A DNA stretch of 44,113 nucleotides from Chloroflexota bacterium (GTDB lineage Bacteria > Chloroflexota > Dehalococcoidia > DSGV01), in contig JAJYLG010000019.1 in the NCBI GenBank assembly GCA_021787985.1, positions 1 to 44,113 on the forward strand. Reading direction: 5' to 3'. Positions within the stretch are counted from its first letter, which is position 1. The number at the start of each line of letters is the position of its first letter. Shown here piece by piece: positions 8,417-15,343 of this stretch. The translations under genes were made by a program, and so were the position numbers. The notes under the pieces are model-generated. The model had not been told where the DNA came from. It saw only the letters and a list, made by a program, of their open reading frames with translations, and ran no database searches.

Positions 8417-9235
8417 TCAGTAGCGCGGGGTGATAGCAACCTTGCGGCCCTCTCCTTCGCCGATGCTCACGGTCATCACGTCTGGGTCTTCCGCCAGCGC
8501 CAGGTGGACGATGCGTCGCTCGGCGGGCGGCATGGGCTCGAGGGTGAAGGACTGCCGTGTCTGGCGCACCTGATCGGCCATGCGACGGGCGAGGTCGACG
8601 AGCGCGTCCTCGCGTCGGCGGCGATAGCCCTGGACATCGATGCCGATGACCGTCTGGCCGCGACCGCGGTGGCTGATGCTGAGGTTGACCAGGTACTGAA
8701 GCGAGGCGAGCGTTTCGCCGCGCCGACCAATAAGGACGGAGAGGGCGTCATCGCCGTCGACATCGAGGACGGCGGTCGCCATGCCTACGCCGTCGCCGGG
8801 AGTCTGCGGTGCCCGGACGGACAGAGTGGCGTCGAAGCCCATCAGCGCCAGGATACGCGAAAGGACCTCGGTTGCGCGGCGGATCGGCTCGGTGTCGAGC
8901 GAGGACTCGATGGGCGCGACGGTGAGGTGGCCGAGGCGGGGGGGCTGTGGGGCCGCTTGGGGCGCAGGCTCAGGGCGTGGCGCGGGGCGCGCCGGGACCG
9001 GGGTCGCCGCGACGGTGTGGGGTTGGGGTTCCTCCTCCTCGTCGGCGAGGGCGACCGGGACAAGTGGGCGGACGCGGATGCGCGCCGGCTCTCCGCCGAA
9101 TCCGAAGAGGCCGCTGCGGCCCTCGGTCAGGACCTCGATCTCGATCTGAGAGCGTTCGAGGTGCAACTGGGCGAGGGCCCGCGCGACGGCGTCATCGACG
9201 CTTTTTCCCGTCACCTCGAGTGCGTCCATCGTCAT
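8417..9235 (-). CDS. khpB: Jag/KhpB RNA-binding protein
   Basis: This 272-residue protein has the three parts of Jag: an N-terminal Jag_N domain (about residues 1-50, VTGKSVDDAVARAL and GLFGFGG), an Ala/Pro-rich linker at about 68-100, then KH and R3H domains. The KH core includes VLIGRRGETLASLQYLVN, and the R3H motif is the RRIVH string in MPPAERRIVHLAL. KhpB binds RNA and affects cell division and envelope synthesis in Firmicutes. The ATG at 9235 is preceded by AAGGA at a good spacing; an ATG at 9229 is the alternative. The start lies inside the end of yidC, a 44-base overlap. Confidence 0.92.
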   Translation of the reverse strand: MTMDALEVTGKSVDDAVARALAQLHLERSQIEIEVLTEGRSGLFGFGGEPARIRVRPLVPVALADEEEEPQPHTVAATPVPARPAPRPEPAPQAAPQPPRLGHLTVAPIESSLDTEPIRRATEVLSRILALMGFDATLSVRAPQTPGDGVGMATAVLDVDGDDALSVLIGRRGETLASLQYLVNLSISHRGRGQTVIGIDVQGYRRRREDALVDLARRMADQVRQTRQSFTLEPMPPAERRIVHLALAEDPDVMTVSIGEGEGRKVAITPRY

Positions 9236-10061
9236 CGTCTGTGTCCTTCTTGCGCGCCTTTTGTGTGGCGACGGCGGGTCGCGGAGCCGCGCGCGGAGCG
9301 GCAGCCGGTGCGGCCGCCGGTACGCTGCGCAGGATAGCGCGCCAGCCGCGCTCCCGCCAGCCGTAGACGAAGTAGTTCATGATGACGCCGATGATGTTGG
9401 TCACCGCCCAGTAGAGGCCGAGCCCGGACGGCACGGAGAGGGTGATCCAGGCGAACATCAGGGGCATGAAGTAGAGCAGCATCTGGTTGGTCTGCGCCTG
9501 CTGGGCGTTGGCCGGGGGGATGACCATGGTCATCTTCTGCTGGAGGTACATCGTGACGCCGACGACGATCGGCAGGAAGAAGTCCGGCCGGCCGAGGTCC
9601 ATCCAGAGGAAGTGCGTGCTGAGCGGGACGGCGTCTTGGATGAAGGACCAGGGGTACAGGCGCTGTGAGAGGCCGATGGCGCTCTCCGGCGTGCTGCCGA
9701 GGGCGGAGCGGACGACATCGTAGACCGCGATCCAGATCGGGAACTGGATGAGGAATGGGAAGACGCAGCCCGCCGGGTTGACTCCCTGCTCCTTGTACAG
9801 CTTCATCTGCTCCTCGGAGCGGCGGCGGGGGTCCTTGTACTTCTTCTGGAGCTCGGAGAGCTTGGGCTGGAGCGCCTGCATCTTCTGGCTGGCGCGGATC
9901 TGGCGTAGCTGGAGCGGCCAGGTGAGGACGCGGCTGATGATGGTGAAGACGAGGATGGCGAGACCGAACGAGCCGAAGAGCACGCGGTCGATGATGATCA
10001 TGCCGTTCATGAGCGGCAGGAGGAAGATGTGTGACCAGACCCAGCCGACGAGCTCCAACAC
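9192..10061 (-). CDS. yidC: Membrane protein insertase YidC/Oxa1
   Basis: YidC inserts and folds membrane proteins, alone or with SecYEG. The 289-residue protein is the short form without a large periplasmic domain. After a first hydrophobic segment it shows ISRVLTWPL, carrying the groove arginine, then the cytoplasmic helical hairpin SQKMQALQPKLSELQKKYKD, and further membrane segments ending GLGLYWAVTNIIGVIMNYFV. The tail is Ala/Pro-rich, then strongly charged, suiting ribosome contact. I chose the GTG at 10061, which follows AGGAGG by 6 bases; the TTG next to it is possible. Longer upstream frames are antisense shadows of the lipoprotein gene. Confidence 0.94.
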   Translation of the reverse strand: MLELVGWVWSHIFLLPLMNGMIIIDRVLFGSFGLAILVFTIISRVLTWPLQLRQIRASQKMQALQPKLSELQKKYKDPRRRSEEQMKLYKEQGVNPAGCVFPFLIQFPIWIAVYDVVRSALGSTPESAIGLSQRLYPWSFIQDAVPLSTHFLWMDLGRPDFFLPIVVGVTMYLQQKMTMVIPPANAQQAQTNQMLLYFMPLMFAWITLSVPSGLGLYWAVTNIIGVIMNYFVYGWRERGWRAILRSVPAAAPAAAPRAAPRPAVATQKARKKDTDDDDGRTRGDGKKRR

Positions 10062-10071
10062 CCCGCTCCTC

Positions 10072-11196
10072 CTACTTGGTCGCGATCTGGTTGAGGGCGC
10101 CGGTGGCGGGATCGATGGTGTAGAGGTGGGCGCCGGAGCCGGAAGGTTTCGTGATGGCATAGACGAGGTTGTTGTGGACGACGAGGTCGGCGTCGACACC
10201 GGCGGCGAGGGTCTGGGGGGCCCAGGCTTCGGAACCGTCGGAGGTGCGCAGGCCGTGGACAAAACCGGAGCGGTCAGCGACGACGAGGACGCCGTTGAGC
10301 AGGACGGGCGTGGAGCGCGCTGGCTTGCCGATGGCGGCCACCCACTTGAGGGCGCCCTCGGGAGTGAAGGCGTAGAGGTGGCCGTCGAGGTTGGCGCAGT
10401 AGACAGCACCGTCGGCGACGACGGGCGTGCTCCAGAACCAGGATCGGGCGGCCGAGTTCTGCCAGGCGACGGACGGAGTGGCGGTGGAGACGGCGTAGAA
10501 CTCGGAGTTGAGCGCGCCGACGTAGAGCGTGCCGCCGCTGACCGCAGGGGTGGCGGCGACTGCGCCCCCGAGGGCGGGCGGGGTGCGCCAGATCTGGTGC
10601 AGGTCGGCATCGAAGGCGTACAGGCGGTGGTCCATGGAGGGGACCACGATGCCGCCGGTGAAGGGCACGGGAGCGGCCCAGACCTGTCCGGGCAGCGTAG
10701 TGGAGGCCAGGATGGTGCCGTTGTCGGGGCTGAGGGCGGCGCAGCGACCGGCGCGGGTGCAGGTGTAGAGGCGGTCGCCGTTGAGGATGATGCCGCCAAC
10801 GATGGGGCTGGCCAGGTCACGGGTCCAGAGGAGGCGGGTGGTGGCGGATGGGCTGATGTCGAGGGCGTAGACGTCGCCGTCGAACGCGGCGAGGTAGAGG
10901 CGGTTGTGCTGGGCGTCGAGCGCGGGCGTGGCGTAGAAGCCGCCGAGGTGGAGCTTCTTCTGTTGGGCGTTGCCGGGGTCGGGGAAGGCCCAGAGCTCTT
11001 TGTGGTCGGTGAGGGAGAGGGCGGTGAGCACGCCGGGCTTGAGCTGGAGGTAGGCGACGTTGTCCGGTCCGAAGACGGGGGCGGCCCAGCCATCGGGGTT
11101 GGTTACGCCGGTGCAGGCGGCCAGCGAGAGGGCGAAGGCGAGGGCGGCAGCCGCCAGCAGGTGTGACCAGTGGGGACGTTTCACGTGAAACCTCAT
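10072..11196 (-). CDS. PQQ/WD40-like beta-propeller lipoprotein
   Basis: This 374-residue protein begins with a signal peptide and a lipobox, LSLAAC, with the acylated cysteine at residue 28, so it should be anchored outside the membrane. The rest is a run of propeller blades of the form LYxxxxDGxVYALD: FDGDVYALD, MDHRLYAFD, LDGHLYAFT, RSGFVHGL. This resembles BamB-like and PQQ-binding-like propellers, but I see no evidence for a bound quinone or enzymatic activity. The ATG at 11196 overlaps the yidD stop as ATGA, and yidC follows 10 bases after its end. That position suggests a link to membrane protein or envelope assembly. Its first codons contain a parS-like palindrome. Confidence 0.85.
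   Translation of the reverse strand: MRFHVKRPHWSHLLAAAALAFALSLAACTGVTNPDGWAAPVFGPDNVAYLQLKPGVLTALSLTDHKELWAFPDPGNAQQKKLHLGGFYATPALDAQHNRLYLAAFDGDVYALDISPSATTRLLWTRDLASPIVGGIILNGDRLYTCTRAGRCAALSPDNGTILASTTLPGQVWAAPVPFTGGIVVPSMDHRLYAFDADLHQIWRTPPALGGAVAATPAVSGGTLYVGALNSEFYAVSTATPSVAWQNSAARSWFWSTPVVADGAVYCANLDGHLYAFTPEGALKWVAAIGKPARSTPVLLNGVLVVADRSGFVHGLRTSDGSEAWAPQTLAAGVDADLVVHNNLVYAITKPSGSGAHLYTIDPATGALNQIATK
11177..11192. other. parS: parS-like centromere site
   Basis: The 16 bases CGTTTCACGTGAAACC match the bacterial parS consensus TGTTTCACGTGAAACA in 14 of 16 positions and keep the 14-base palindromic core intact. The site sits within codons 2-7 of the lipoprotein gene, which reads MRFHVKR. 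ParB is encoded in the same operon. ParB binding is inferred from consensus and context. Confidence 0.85.
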
Positions 11197-11390
11197 GGGA
11201 CCGGGTCGTAGCCGCCGCGGCTGAACGGGTTGCAGCGGAGGATGCGCCAGGCGGCGAGGAGGAGGCCGACGAGCGCGCCCCGGCGGGTCACAGCTTCGAG
11301 GGCGTACTGGGAGCAGGACGGCTGGTAACGGCAGACGCCGCCCAGGCGGCCCGACCAGCGGCGCTGGTAGCCGCGAATGGCGCGCGTCAC
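11193..11390 (-). CDS. yidD: Membrane protein insertion efficiency factor YidD
   Basis: This 65-residue protein carries the YidD signature: CRYQPSCSQYALEA, a G..G..LAAWRILRCNPF stretch, and GGYDPVP at the very end. YidD assists YidC-dependent insertion at the inner membrane, probably through an amphipathic N-terminal helix (here TRAIRGYQRRW). The GTG at 11390 overlaps the rnpA stop as GTGA, and the stop overlaps the lipoprotein start as ATGA, so it is coupled on both sides. Length and motifs are normal for the family. Confidence 0.95.
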   Translation of the reverse strand: MTRAIRGYQRRWSGRLGGVCRYQPSCSQYALEAVTRRGALVGLLLAAWRILRCNPFSRGGYDPVP

Positions 11391-11740
11391 GAGGCGCTGT
11401 ACGAGCCGGGTTCGACGAGCAGCCCGCTGCGTCGCGCGAGCTGCTCGGTGGCCACCCGGAGGTCGTGAAAGCTCGCCTCGGCCGCCACCCTGCGCGCCGT
11501 GACCACCACGTCCAGCCCCTGGTTGGGTGGGAGCCGGCGGAGCAGCTCGCGCAGCCGCCGGCGAACACGATTGCGCACGACGGCGGTGCCGACCGTGCGT
11601 CCCACGGCCAGCCCGTACCTCGGGTGCCCCAAGTCGTTGGGTAGCACCCGGAAGACCAGTAGCCGGCTCGACCATGCGCGTCCTGACCGGTAAACTCGTT
11701 CGAATTCCTTGCGCGACCGCAGGCGCATCCGACGTGGCAT
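11387..11740 (-). CDS. rnpA: Ribonuclease P protein component
   Basis: RnpA binds the RNase P RNA and helps recognise the 5' leader of precursor tRNAs. The 117-residue basic protein begins MPRRMRLRSRKEFERVYRSGR and contains the RNR helix as VVRNRVRRRLRELLR followed by LDVVVTARRVAAEASF. It lies 14 bases after rpmH and overlaps yidD by 4 bases, which is the usual gene order in bacteria. The RNA subunit gene is not in the window. Confidence 0.96.
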   Translation of the reverse strand: MPRRMRLRSRKEFERVYRSGRAWSSRLLVFRVLPNDLGHPRYGLAVGRTVGTAVVRNRVRRRLRELLRRLPPNQGLDVVVTARRVAAEASFHDLRVATEQLARRSGLLVEPGSYSAS

Positions 11741-11754
11741 CGCGCCGACGGCGT

Positions 11755-11892
11755 TCAGACAGTGAGGCGATGGCGACCCTTCAGTCGTCGGCGCTTCAAT
11801 ACGAGGCGCCCGGCGCGCCTCGCCATGCGCGCCAGGAAGCCGTGCTCCCGCTTGCGGGGGATTCTCTTGGGCTGGTAGGTGCGCTTTGGCAC
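11755..11892 (-). CDS. rpmH: 50S ribosomal protein L34
   Basis: This 45-residue, very basic protein reads [19 protein letters not shown] at the start and ends GRHRLTV, the standard L34 layout. It is translated from a GTG at 11892 behind an AAGGAG ribosome site. It is the first gene of the origin-type operon and has a good promoter directly upstream. In many bacteria dnaA is the divergent neighbour of rpmH; here an unknown 161-residue gene takes that place. Confidence 0.97.
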   Translation of the reverse strand: MPKRTYQPKRIPRKREHGFLARMARRAGRLVLKRRRLKGRHRLTV

Positions 11893-11922
11893 GGCCTGCT
11901 CCTTCGTGGCGTCCGGCTACCT

Positions 11923-11952
11923 AGTCTAGGTGGGCCGGCTTCGCGGTGTCAA
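11923..11952 (-). promoter_or_regulatory. Promoter of the rpmH operon, overlapped by a palindrome
   Basis: On the minus strand, TTGACA (11952-11947) and TAGACT (11928-11923) are separated by 18 bases, about 30 bases upstream of the rpmH GTG. The -10 box lies inside a 13-base palindrome, ACCTAGTCTAGGT, at 11919-11931, which could be an operator or chance. Confidence 0.6.
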
Positions 11953-12017
11953 ATCATGGTTTGACGGCCTCCCCGCGCCCTTGTCACACTGGACTCAGGA
12001 ACTCCAGGAGTCGCGTC

Positions 12018-12503
12018 GTGTTCCTGCTGCGCTATACGGTGATCGACCGCTTCGGCGGCGTGTCTTTCGTCTCTTACGGCGACGCGTTGGATGCGCTGCT
12101 CGCCGCCTGCGCGGGCGGCGCCCGCACCGTGGGCGAGCTGCTCGAGCTCGCTTCGCCCTACTACGCCCCGCTGCGCGAGCCTGTGCTCAATGGCCTCGCG
12201 ATCTTCGATGAGCGCAACACCCCCGGTCGCTACGATGCCATCCGCGCGGCTCTGGTTCGACTGGACAACGAGGAGCAACCTGTCTTCCGGGTGGTCGATG
12301 AGCTGACTCGGGAGGCGAGCTTGCGCCCCGCCCGCAGCGGCGGGCTCGTGTTCAACCTGGTGAATCGCCGCATCGTCCAGATCGCCAACACCTACCGCGA
12401 CGTCCCACGGGTGGGTCGCGCGCGGGTAGTCGGCCCGGAGGGACTGCCACAGGGGCGGACGTTCAGCTACCGGCTGCCACGGGAGTGGAGCATCGTGCCG
12501 TGA
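12018..12503 (+). CDS. Conserved-looking hypothetical protein
   Basis: I do not recognise this 161-residue protein. It begins MFLLRYTVIDRFGGVSFVSYGDALDALLAAC and has no signal peptide, membrane segment or metal-binding pattern. The composition is that of a soluble alpha/beta protein, with a basic C-terminal third (LVNRRIVQIANTYRDVPRVGRARVV) and the end TFSYRLPREWSIVP. I start it at the GTG at 12018 because AGGAG lies 7 bases upstream; an in-frame ATG at 11946 has no such site and would overlap the rpmH promoter. It is divergent from rpmH, the spot often held by dnaA. Confidence 0.65.
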   Translation: MFLLRYTVIDRFGGVSFVSYGDALDALLAACAGGARTVGELLELASPYYAPLREPVLNGLAIFDERNTPGRYDAIRAALVRLDNEEQPVFRVVDELTREASLRPARSGGLVFNLVNRRIVQIANTYRDVPRVGRARVVGPEGLPQGRTFSYRLPREWSIVP

Positions 12504-12598
12504 GGCTGGAAGCGATGCATGGCGGGCCCGGGCGCCGGCGCGCGACCGAACAGGACATAACAACTCTCGCCATGTGATGGGTCGCCTGCGGCGTGAGG

Positions 12599-12627
12599 TT
12601 GGGCCTGCGGCCCGCCAATGCTAGGAT
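12599..12627 (+). promoter_or_regulatory. Candidate promoter of the small membrane protein gene at 12684
   Basis: TTGGGC (12599-12604) and TAGGAT (12622-12627) are 17 bases apart, about 57 bases upstream of the GTG start. The rest of the gap 12504-12683 shows nothing I can name. Confidence 0.35.
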
Positions 12628-12683
12628 GCGGGCGGACCATGGCGGGGCCGACATGGTCGGTCCGCGCGAGGGGGGTTGTCTTC

Positions 12684-12869
12684 GTGCAGTTCTTGGCGGG
12701 CGAGGTGAGCGCAACCGCGGTCGGCATCTGGACGCTGGTGACCGTCATCGTGGCATGCGGGGTGGCGGGCATCGGCTACCTCTACCGGCGCAAGCGCGGC
12801 CTGGATACGCCCCCGGAGCCGGAGGAGTCGGCCGAGGGGCATCAGAACGAGCTGCGCTACTTCATGTAA
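12684..12869 (+). CDS. Small single-span membrane protein
   Basis: This 61-residue protein has one strong membrane helix (about residues 11-33, VGIWTLVTVIVACGVAGIGYLY) followed by the positive string RRKRG and a short acidic tail, so the tail should face the cytoplasm. The GTG at 12684 lies shortly after a run of G's that can act as a ribosome site. An ATG at 12618 in the same frame would add 22 residues that would interrupt an otherwise typical N-out/C-in layout. Function unknown. It converges with the merR-type gene. Confidence 0.6.
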   Translation: MQFLAGEVSATAVGIWTLVTVIVACGVAGIGYLYRRKRGLDTPPEPEESAEGHQNELRYFM

Positions 12870-12882
12870 CGGCGCGCTGCCC

Positions 12883-13353
12883 CTAGGGCGAGCTGGCGGC
12901 CGCGCGGAGGCGCTCCTCGATCTGGGTTCGCCAGGCGCGCAGCTTGGCCAGCTTCGTTTCCAGTTCGTCACGCATGGCAGCCAGCGCGTCGACCTTCTGC
13001 CGGACGATGGAGTATTGGCGCTCGGTCAGTTGGAACGCGCGCATGAGCTGCTGGTACTTGACGCTCAGCTCGGCGTCGGGGCGGTATTCCTGCCGGAGCT
13101 GGTCGAGCGCCTCCTCGCTGTCGACCATCTCCTTGATCTCGGCGAGGGTGAAGCCAAGCAACTGCTGGAGCCGCTTGACGTGCTCGACGCGGCGGACGTC
13201 GTCTTCGTTGTAGAGGCGGAATCCGCCCTCCATGCGAGTGGGCGGCTTGAGCACGCCCTTCTCCTCGTAGAAGCGCAGCGTGCGCTGCGTGACGCCGGTG
13301 CGCTCGGCGACCTCGCCGATCTGCATCGTGGCCTGCCAGTCGCGGTCACCCAT
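12883..13353 (-). CDS. MerR family transcriptional regulator
   Basis: This 156-residue regulator has an N-terminal MerR winged helix-turn-helix: MQIGEVAERTGVTQRTLRFYEEKGVL, then GFRLYNEDDVRRVEHVKRLQQLLGFTLAEIKEMV. A long antiparallel coiled-coil dimerisation helix follows at about residues 95-150. No metal-binding cysteines are present in the C-terminus, so it is not a mercury- or copper-type sensor; the ligand is unknown. The ATG at 13353 follows GAGGTGG. It lies 56 bases downstream of the unknown gene at 13410-14099, on the same strand, with its own candidate promoter. Confidence 0.88.
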   Translation of the reverse strand: MGDRDWQATMQIGEVAERTGVTQRTLRFYEEKGVLKPPTRMEGGFRLYNEDDVRRVEHVKRLQQLLGFTLAEIKEMVDSEEALDQLRQEYRPDAELSVKYQQLMRAFQLTERQYSIVRQKVDALAAMRDELETKLAKLRAWRTQIEERLRAAASSP

Positions 13354-13384
13354 GGACCACCTCGGCGGTGCGGAAGCTGGCGGT

Positions 13385-13413
13385 ATGGTAGTGCTCCCTC
13401 ACCCTCACGTCAA
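13385..13413 (-). promoter_or_regulatory. Candidate promoter and operator of the MerR-type gene
   Basis: On the minus strand, TTGACG (13413-13408) and TACCAT (13390-13385) are 17 bases apart. The spacer contains the direct repeat GTGAGGGTGAGG. MerR proteins bind the spacer of their target promoters, so self-regulation is plausible but unproven. Confidence 0.45.
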
Positions 13414-14099
13414 CGTAGGCGATCCTCGTCGTCCTCCTCTTCTTCGTTTGCGGGCGCAAAGCCGGCGTGCGGCAGGACGGCCATCGGCCGTTCCTCGCGG
13501 CGTGGCTTGCGCGCGGGAACGGCGGCGATGCGTTCGCGCACCGCGGCGGCCGTGACGGGCGGCACCACCAGGCCGACCACGCCACATTCCCGCGCCGCGC
13601 CCAGCTCGCCCGTGTCCGGTGCGACCGTCGCCGGCAGCAGCAGCGGGCGGCGGGTGAGCCCGGCGATGCGCCGCAGCTCGGCCGCCGCCCGAACGGTGAG
13701 CGGCCCATCCGCGCGCTCCACGTAGCACGCATCCACGCCCAGCCCTTCCACCATGCGCAGCAGCGCGTCCGGCGTGTCCTGATCCAGCACGAGGACCCTT
13801 CCCGGCTCCTCGTCGAGCAGGACCTGAGCCGGCAGGTCGTCCATGGCGAAGCAGACGAAATCGGCTCCTGCCTCACGGGCGGCCCGATAGCCGGCGGCGT
13901 CGCGCACGGTCACGCCCCAGGGCGTCTGCTGCTTGGCGGACGCCGGAGCGGCAAGCAGCAGCAGATCGGCGTCTTCGGCCGGCCCGGTGGCGACGGTCAG
14001 CATGCGCGGCGCGGGCTTCCAGTTGGCCCGCGCGGCGAAACCCATCGGCGGGGTCTCGTCGCGCGCGGCGCGGCGGATCAGCTCGGCGAGTCGGCTCAT
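13410..14099 (-). CDS. Unknown protein, possibly TIM-barrel-like
   Basis: I cannot assign this 229-residue protein. Its pattern of short hydrophobic strands ending in small or acidic residues looks like a TIM barrel: ADLLLLAAP, AGADFVCFAMDD, GRVLVLDQ, VDACYVERA, RRPLLLPATV, GVVGLVVPPV, followed by a helix AAVRERIAAV. The N-terminus reads MSRLAELIRRAARDETPPMGF, and the C-terminus is a strongly acidic tail (EEEEDDED). An AGGAGG ribosome site precedes the ATG at 14099. It lies upstream of the MerR-type gene on the same strand. No catalytic residues can be named. Confidence 0.65.
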   Translation of the reverse strand: MSRLAELIRRAARDETPPMGFAARANWKPAPRMLTVATGPAEDADLLLLAAPASAKQQTPWGVTVRDAAGYRAAREAGADFVCFAMDDLPAQVLLDEEPGRVLVLDQDTPDALLRMVEGLGVDACYVERADGPLTVRAAAELRRIAGLTRRPLLLPATVAPDTGELGAARECGVVGLVVPPVTAAAVRERIAAVPARKPRREERPMAVLPHAGFAPANEEEEDDEDRLR

Positions 14100-14200
14100 T
14101 GCGCGTCCTCCTGTGGGCGGCTGGGGCACCACGATCGTAGGGACACACCCCAACGCGTGTCCACGGTGGGGCAAGCAGCGGGCGGGGGCTTGCGCTGGAG

Positions 14201-15142
14201 TCAGAGAGCGAGGCGGTACTCTTCCAGGACCGCGTGGAGGCGGAAGCCCAGCTCGGCGTAGAGGTCGAGGGCCTGCAGATCCTCGACGTCGACCTCCACG
14301 CTGACGCCGAAGATGGTGTTGCGCAGCAAGGTCAGGCTGAGAGCGCGCGAGAGCAGCGCGTGGGCTATGCCGCCGTCGCGCGCCTCCGGACGGACAGCCA
14401 GCCTCCGCAGCCACACCTCGCCGGAGCCGTCGTCGTCCACCAGGACCGTTCCAGCCGGCCGGCCGGCGGCCTCCGCGAAGAAGAGCAAGTGAAAGCTGGG
14501 GTGCGCGGCCCAGTAGGCGAATGCCTCCTCGGAGCAGGGGAGATCGGGAAGCACCTCACGGTGGACGGCCCACGCGGCCCGCGCGCCCGCGGGGTCGAAA
14601 ACGCGCCGCACCGCGAGGTCGCGCCGGGACGGCGCCGGCCGGAACTCGTTGCGTGCCGCGCGCAAGCGCTGGACGGGCGCGCGGTAGGCGAACCCGGCCG
14701 ACTCGAGCAGCGCACGCGCCTCGGCGTTGGCGGCCGCCGTCTGAGCGCGGACGCCCGTGGCTCCGCCATCCCGCGCGGCGGACACGGCCCACTGGAGCAG
14801 TGATGCCCCGCGGCCGGCGTGACGGGCCTCCGGCGCGACGACCGGGCCGCACAGCCACGCGTCGGGGTCCCAGGGCGCGCGGTTGTATCCGGCGAAGGCG
14901 ATGATCCTGCCGTCGTGCTCCGCCACTCGCAACGCCGTCGCCGGATCGACTCCGGTGAGGCGGTAGTCCGCCAGCACGGCGGCGTCGTCGTGCCATGTCG
15001 GACGGCCGACGCGGCTGCCGTCACGGGCCTGAGCCGCGCGTAGCAGCCCGAAGACGACACGCGCGTCGTCCGCCCGGAAGGGCCGGAGCTCGGGCCCTTC
15101 CGCCGCGGCAGCCGCCGGCGTGGTCTGCGGCTCACTTTCCAT
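14201..15142 (-). CDS. Tandem GNAT N-acetyltransferase
   Basis: This 313-residue protein contains two GNAT domains. The first spans about residues 18-165, with VAPEARHAGRGASLLQWAVSAA as its acetyl-CoA-binding motif A. The second spans about 170-313, with VRPEARDGGIAHALLSRALSL, followed by LDLYAELGFRLH as its motif B. Both motifs depart from the strict Q/RxxGxG/A pattern, but the helix after the strand is clear. The substrate is unknown. I start it at the ATG at 15142, preceded by GGAGGGG; longer frames upstream run antisense through the NUDIX gene. A 9-bp inverted repeat abuts the ribosome site. Confidence 0.82.
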   Translation of the reverse strand: MESEPQTTPAAAAAEGPELRPFRADDARVVFGLLRAAQARDGSRVGRPTWHDDAAVLADYRLTGVDPATALRVAEHDGRIIAFAGYNRAPWDPDAWLCGPVVAPEARHAGRGASLLQWAVSAARDGGATGVRAQTAAANAEARALLESAGFAYRAPVQRLRAARNEFRPAPSRRDLAVRRVFDPAGARAAWAVHREVLPDLPCSEEAFAYWAAHPSFHLLFFAEAAGRPAGTVLVDDDGSGEVWLRRLAVRPEARDGGIAHALLSRALSLTLLRNTIFGVSVEVDVEDLQALDLYAELGFRLHAVLEEYRLAL

Positions 15143-15156
15143 GGTGCGGTTCCCCT

Positions 15157-15175
15157 CCTGCCTGCTGCAGGCAGG
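15157..15175. repeat. Inverted repeat beside the GNAT ribosome site
   Basis: The arms CCTGCCTGC and GCAGGCAGG are perfect 9-base complements around a single T. In the minus-strand leader the structure ends beside the GGAGGGG ribosome site of the gene starting at 15142, so folding could limit translation. Confidence 0.55.
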
Positions 15176-15343
15176 CGGCTGGCGGGGTTCGCTCGTCCGC
15201 TCTCGGCGGACCGTCGCTGCGAGTGTCGCAAGGGGCCGGGGCCGGCGCAAGCGCATTCGCGGTCGCGGTCGTATCCTGGGAGCCAAGAGACGAGCGTTGG
15301 CCCGTCCGCCCCGGGCGGACCGCCGGGAGCGCGGAGGTGGGCG

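Noticed and set aside
10062-11093. Long Pro/Ser/Thr-rich extension in the YidC frame
   Set aside because: It is an out-of-phase reading of the beta-propeller gene on the same strand; YidC has a clear AGGAGG site and GTG start at 10061.
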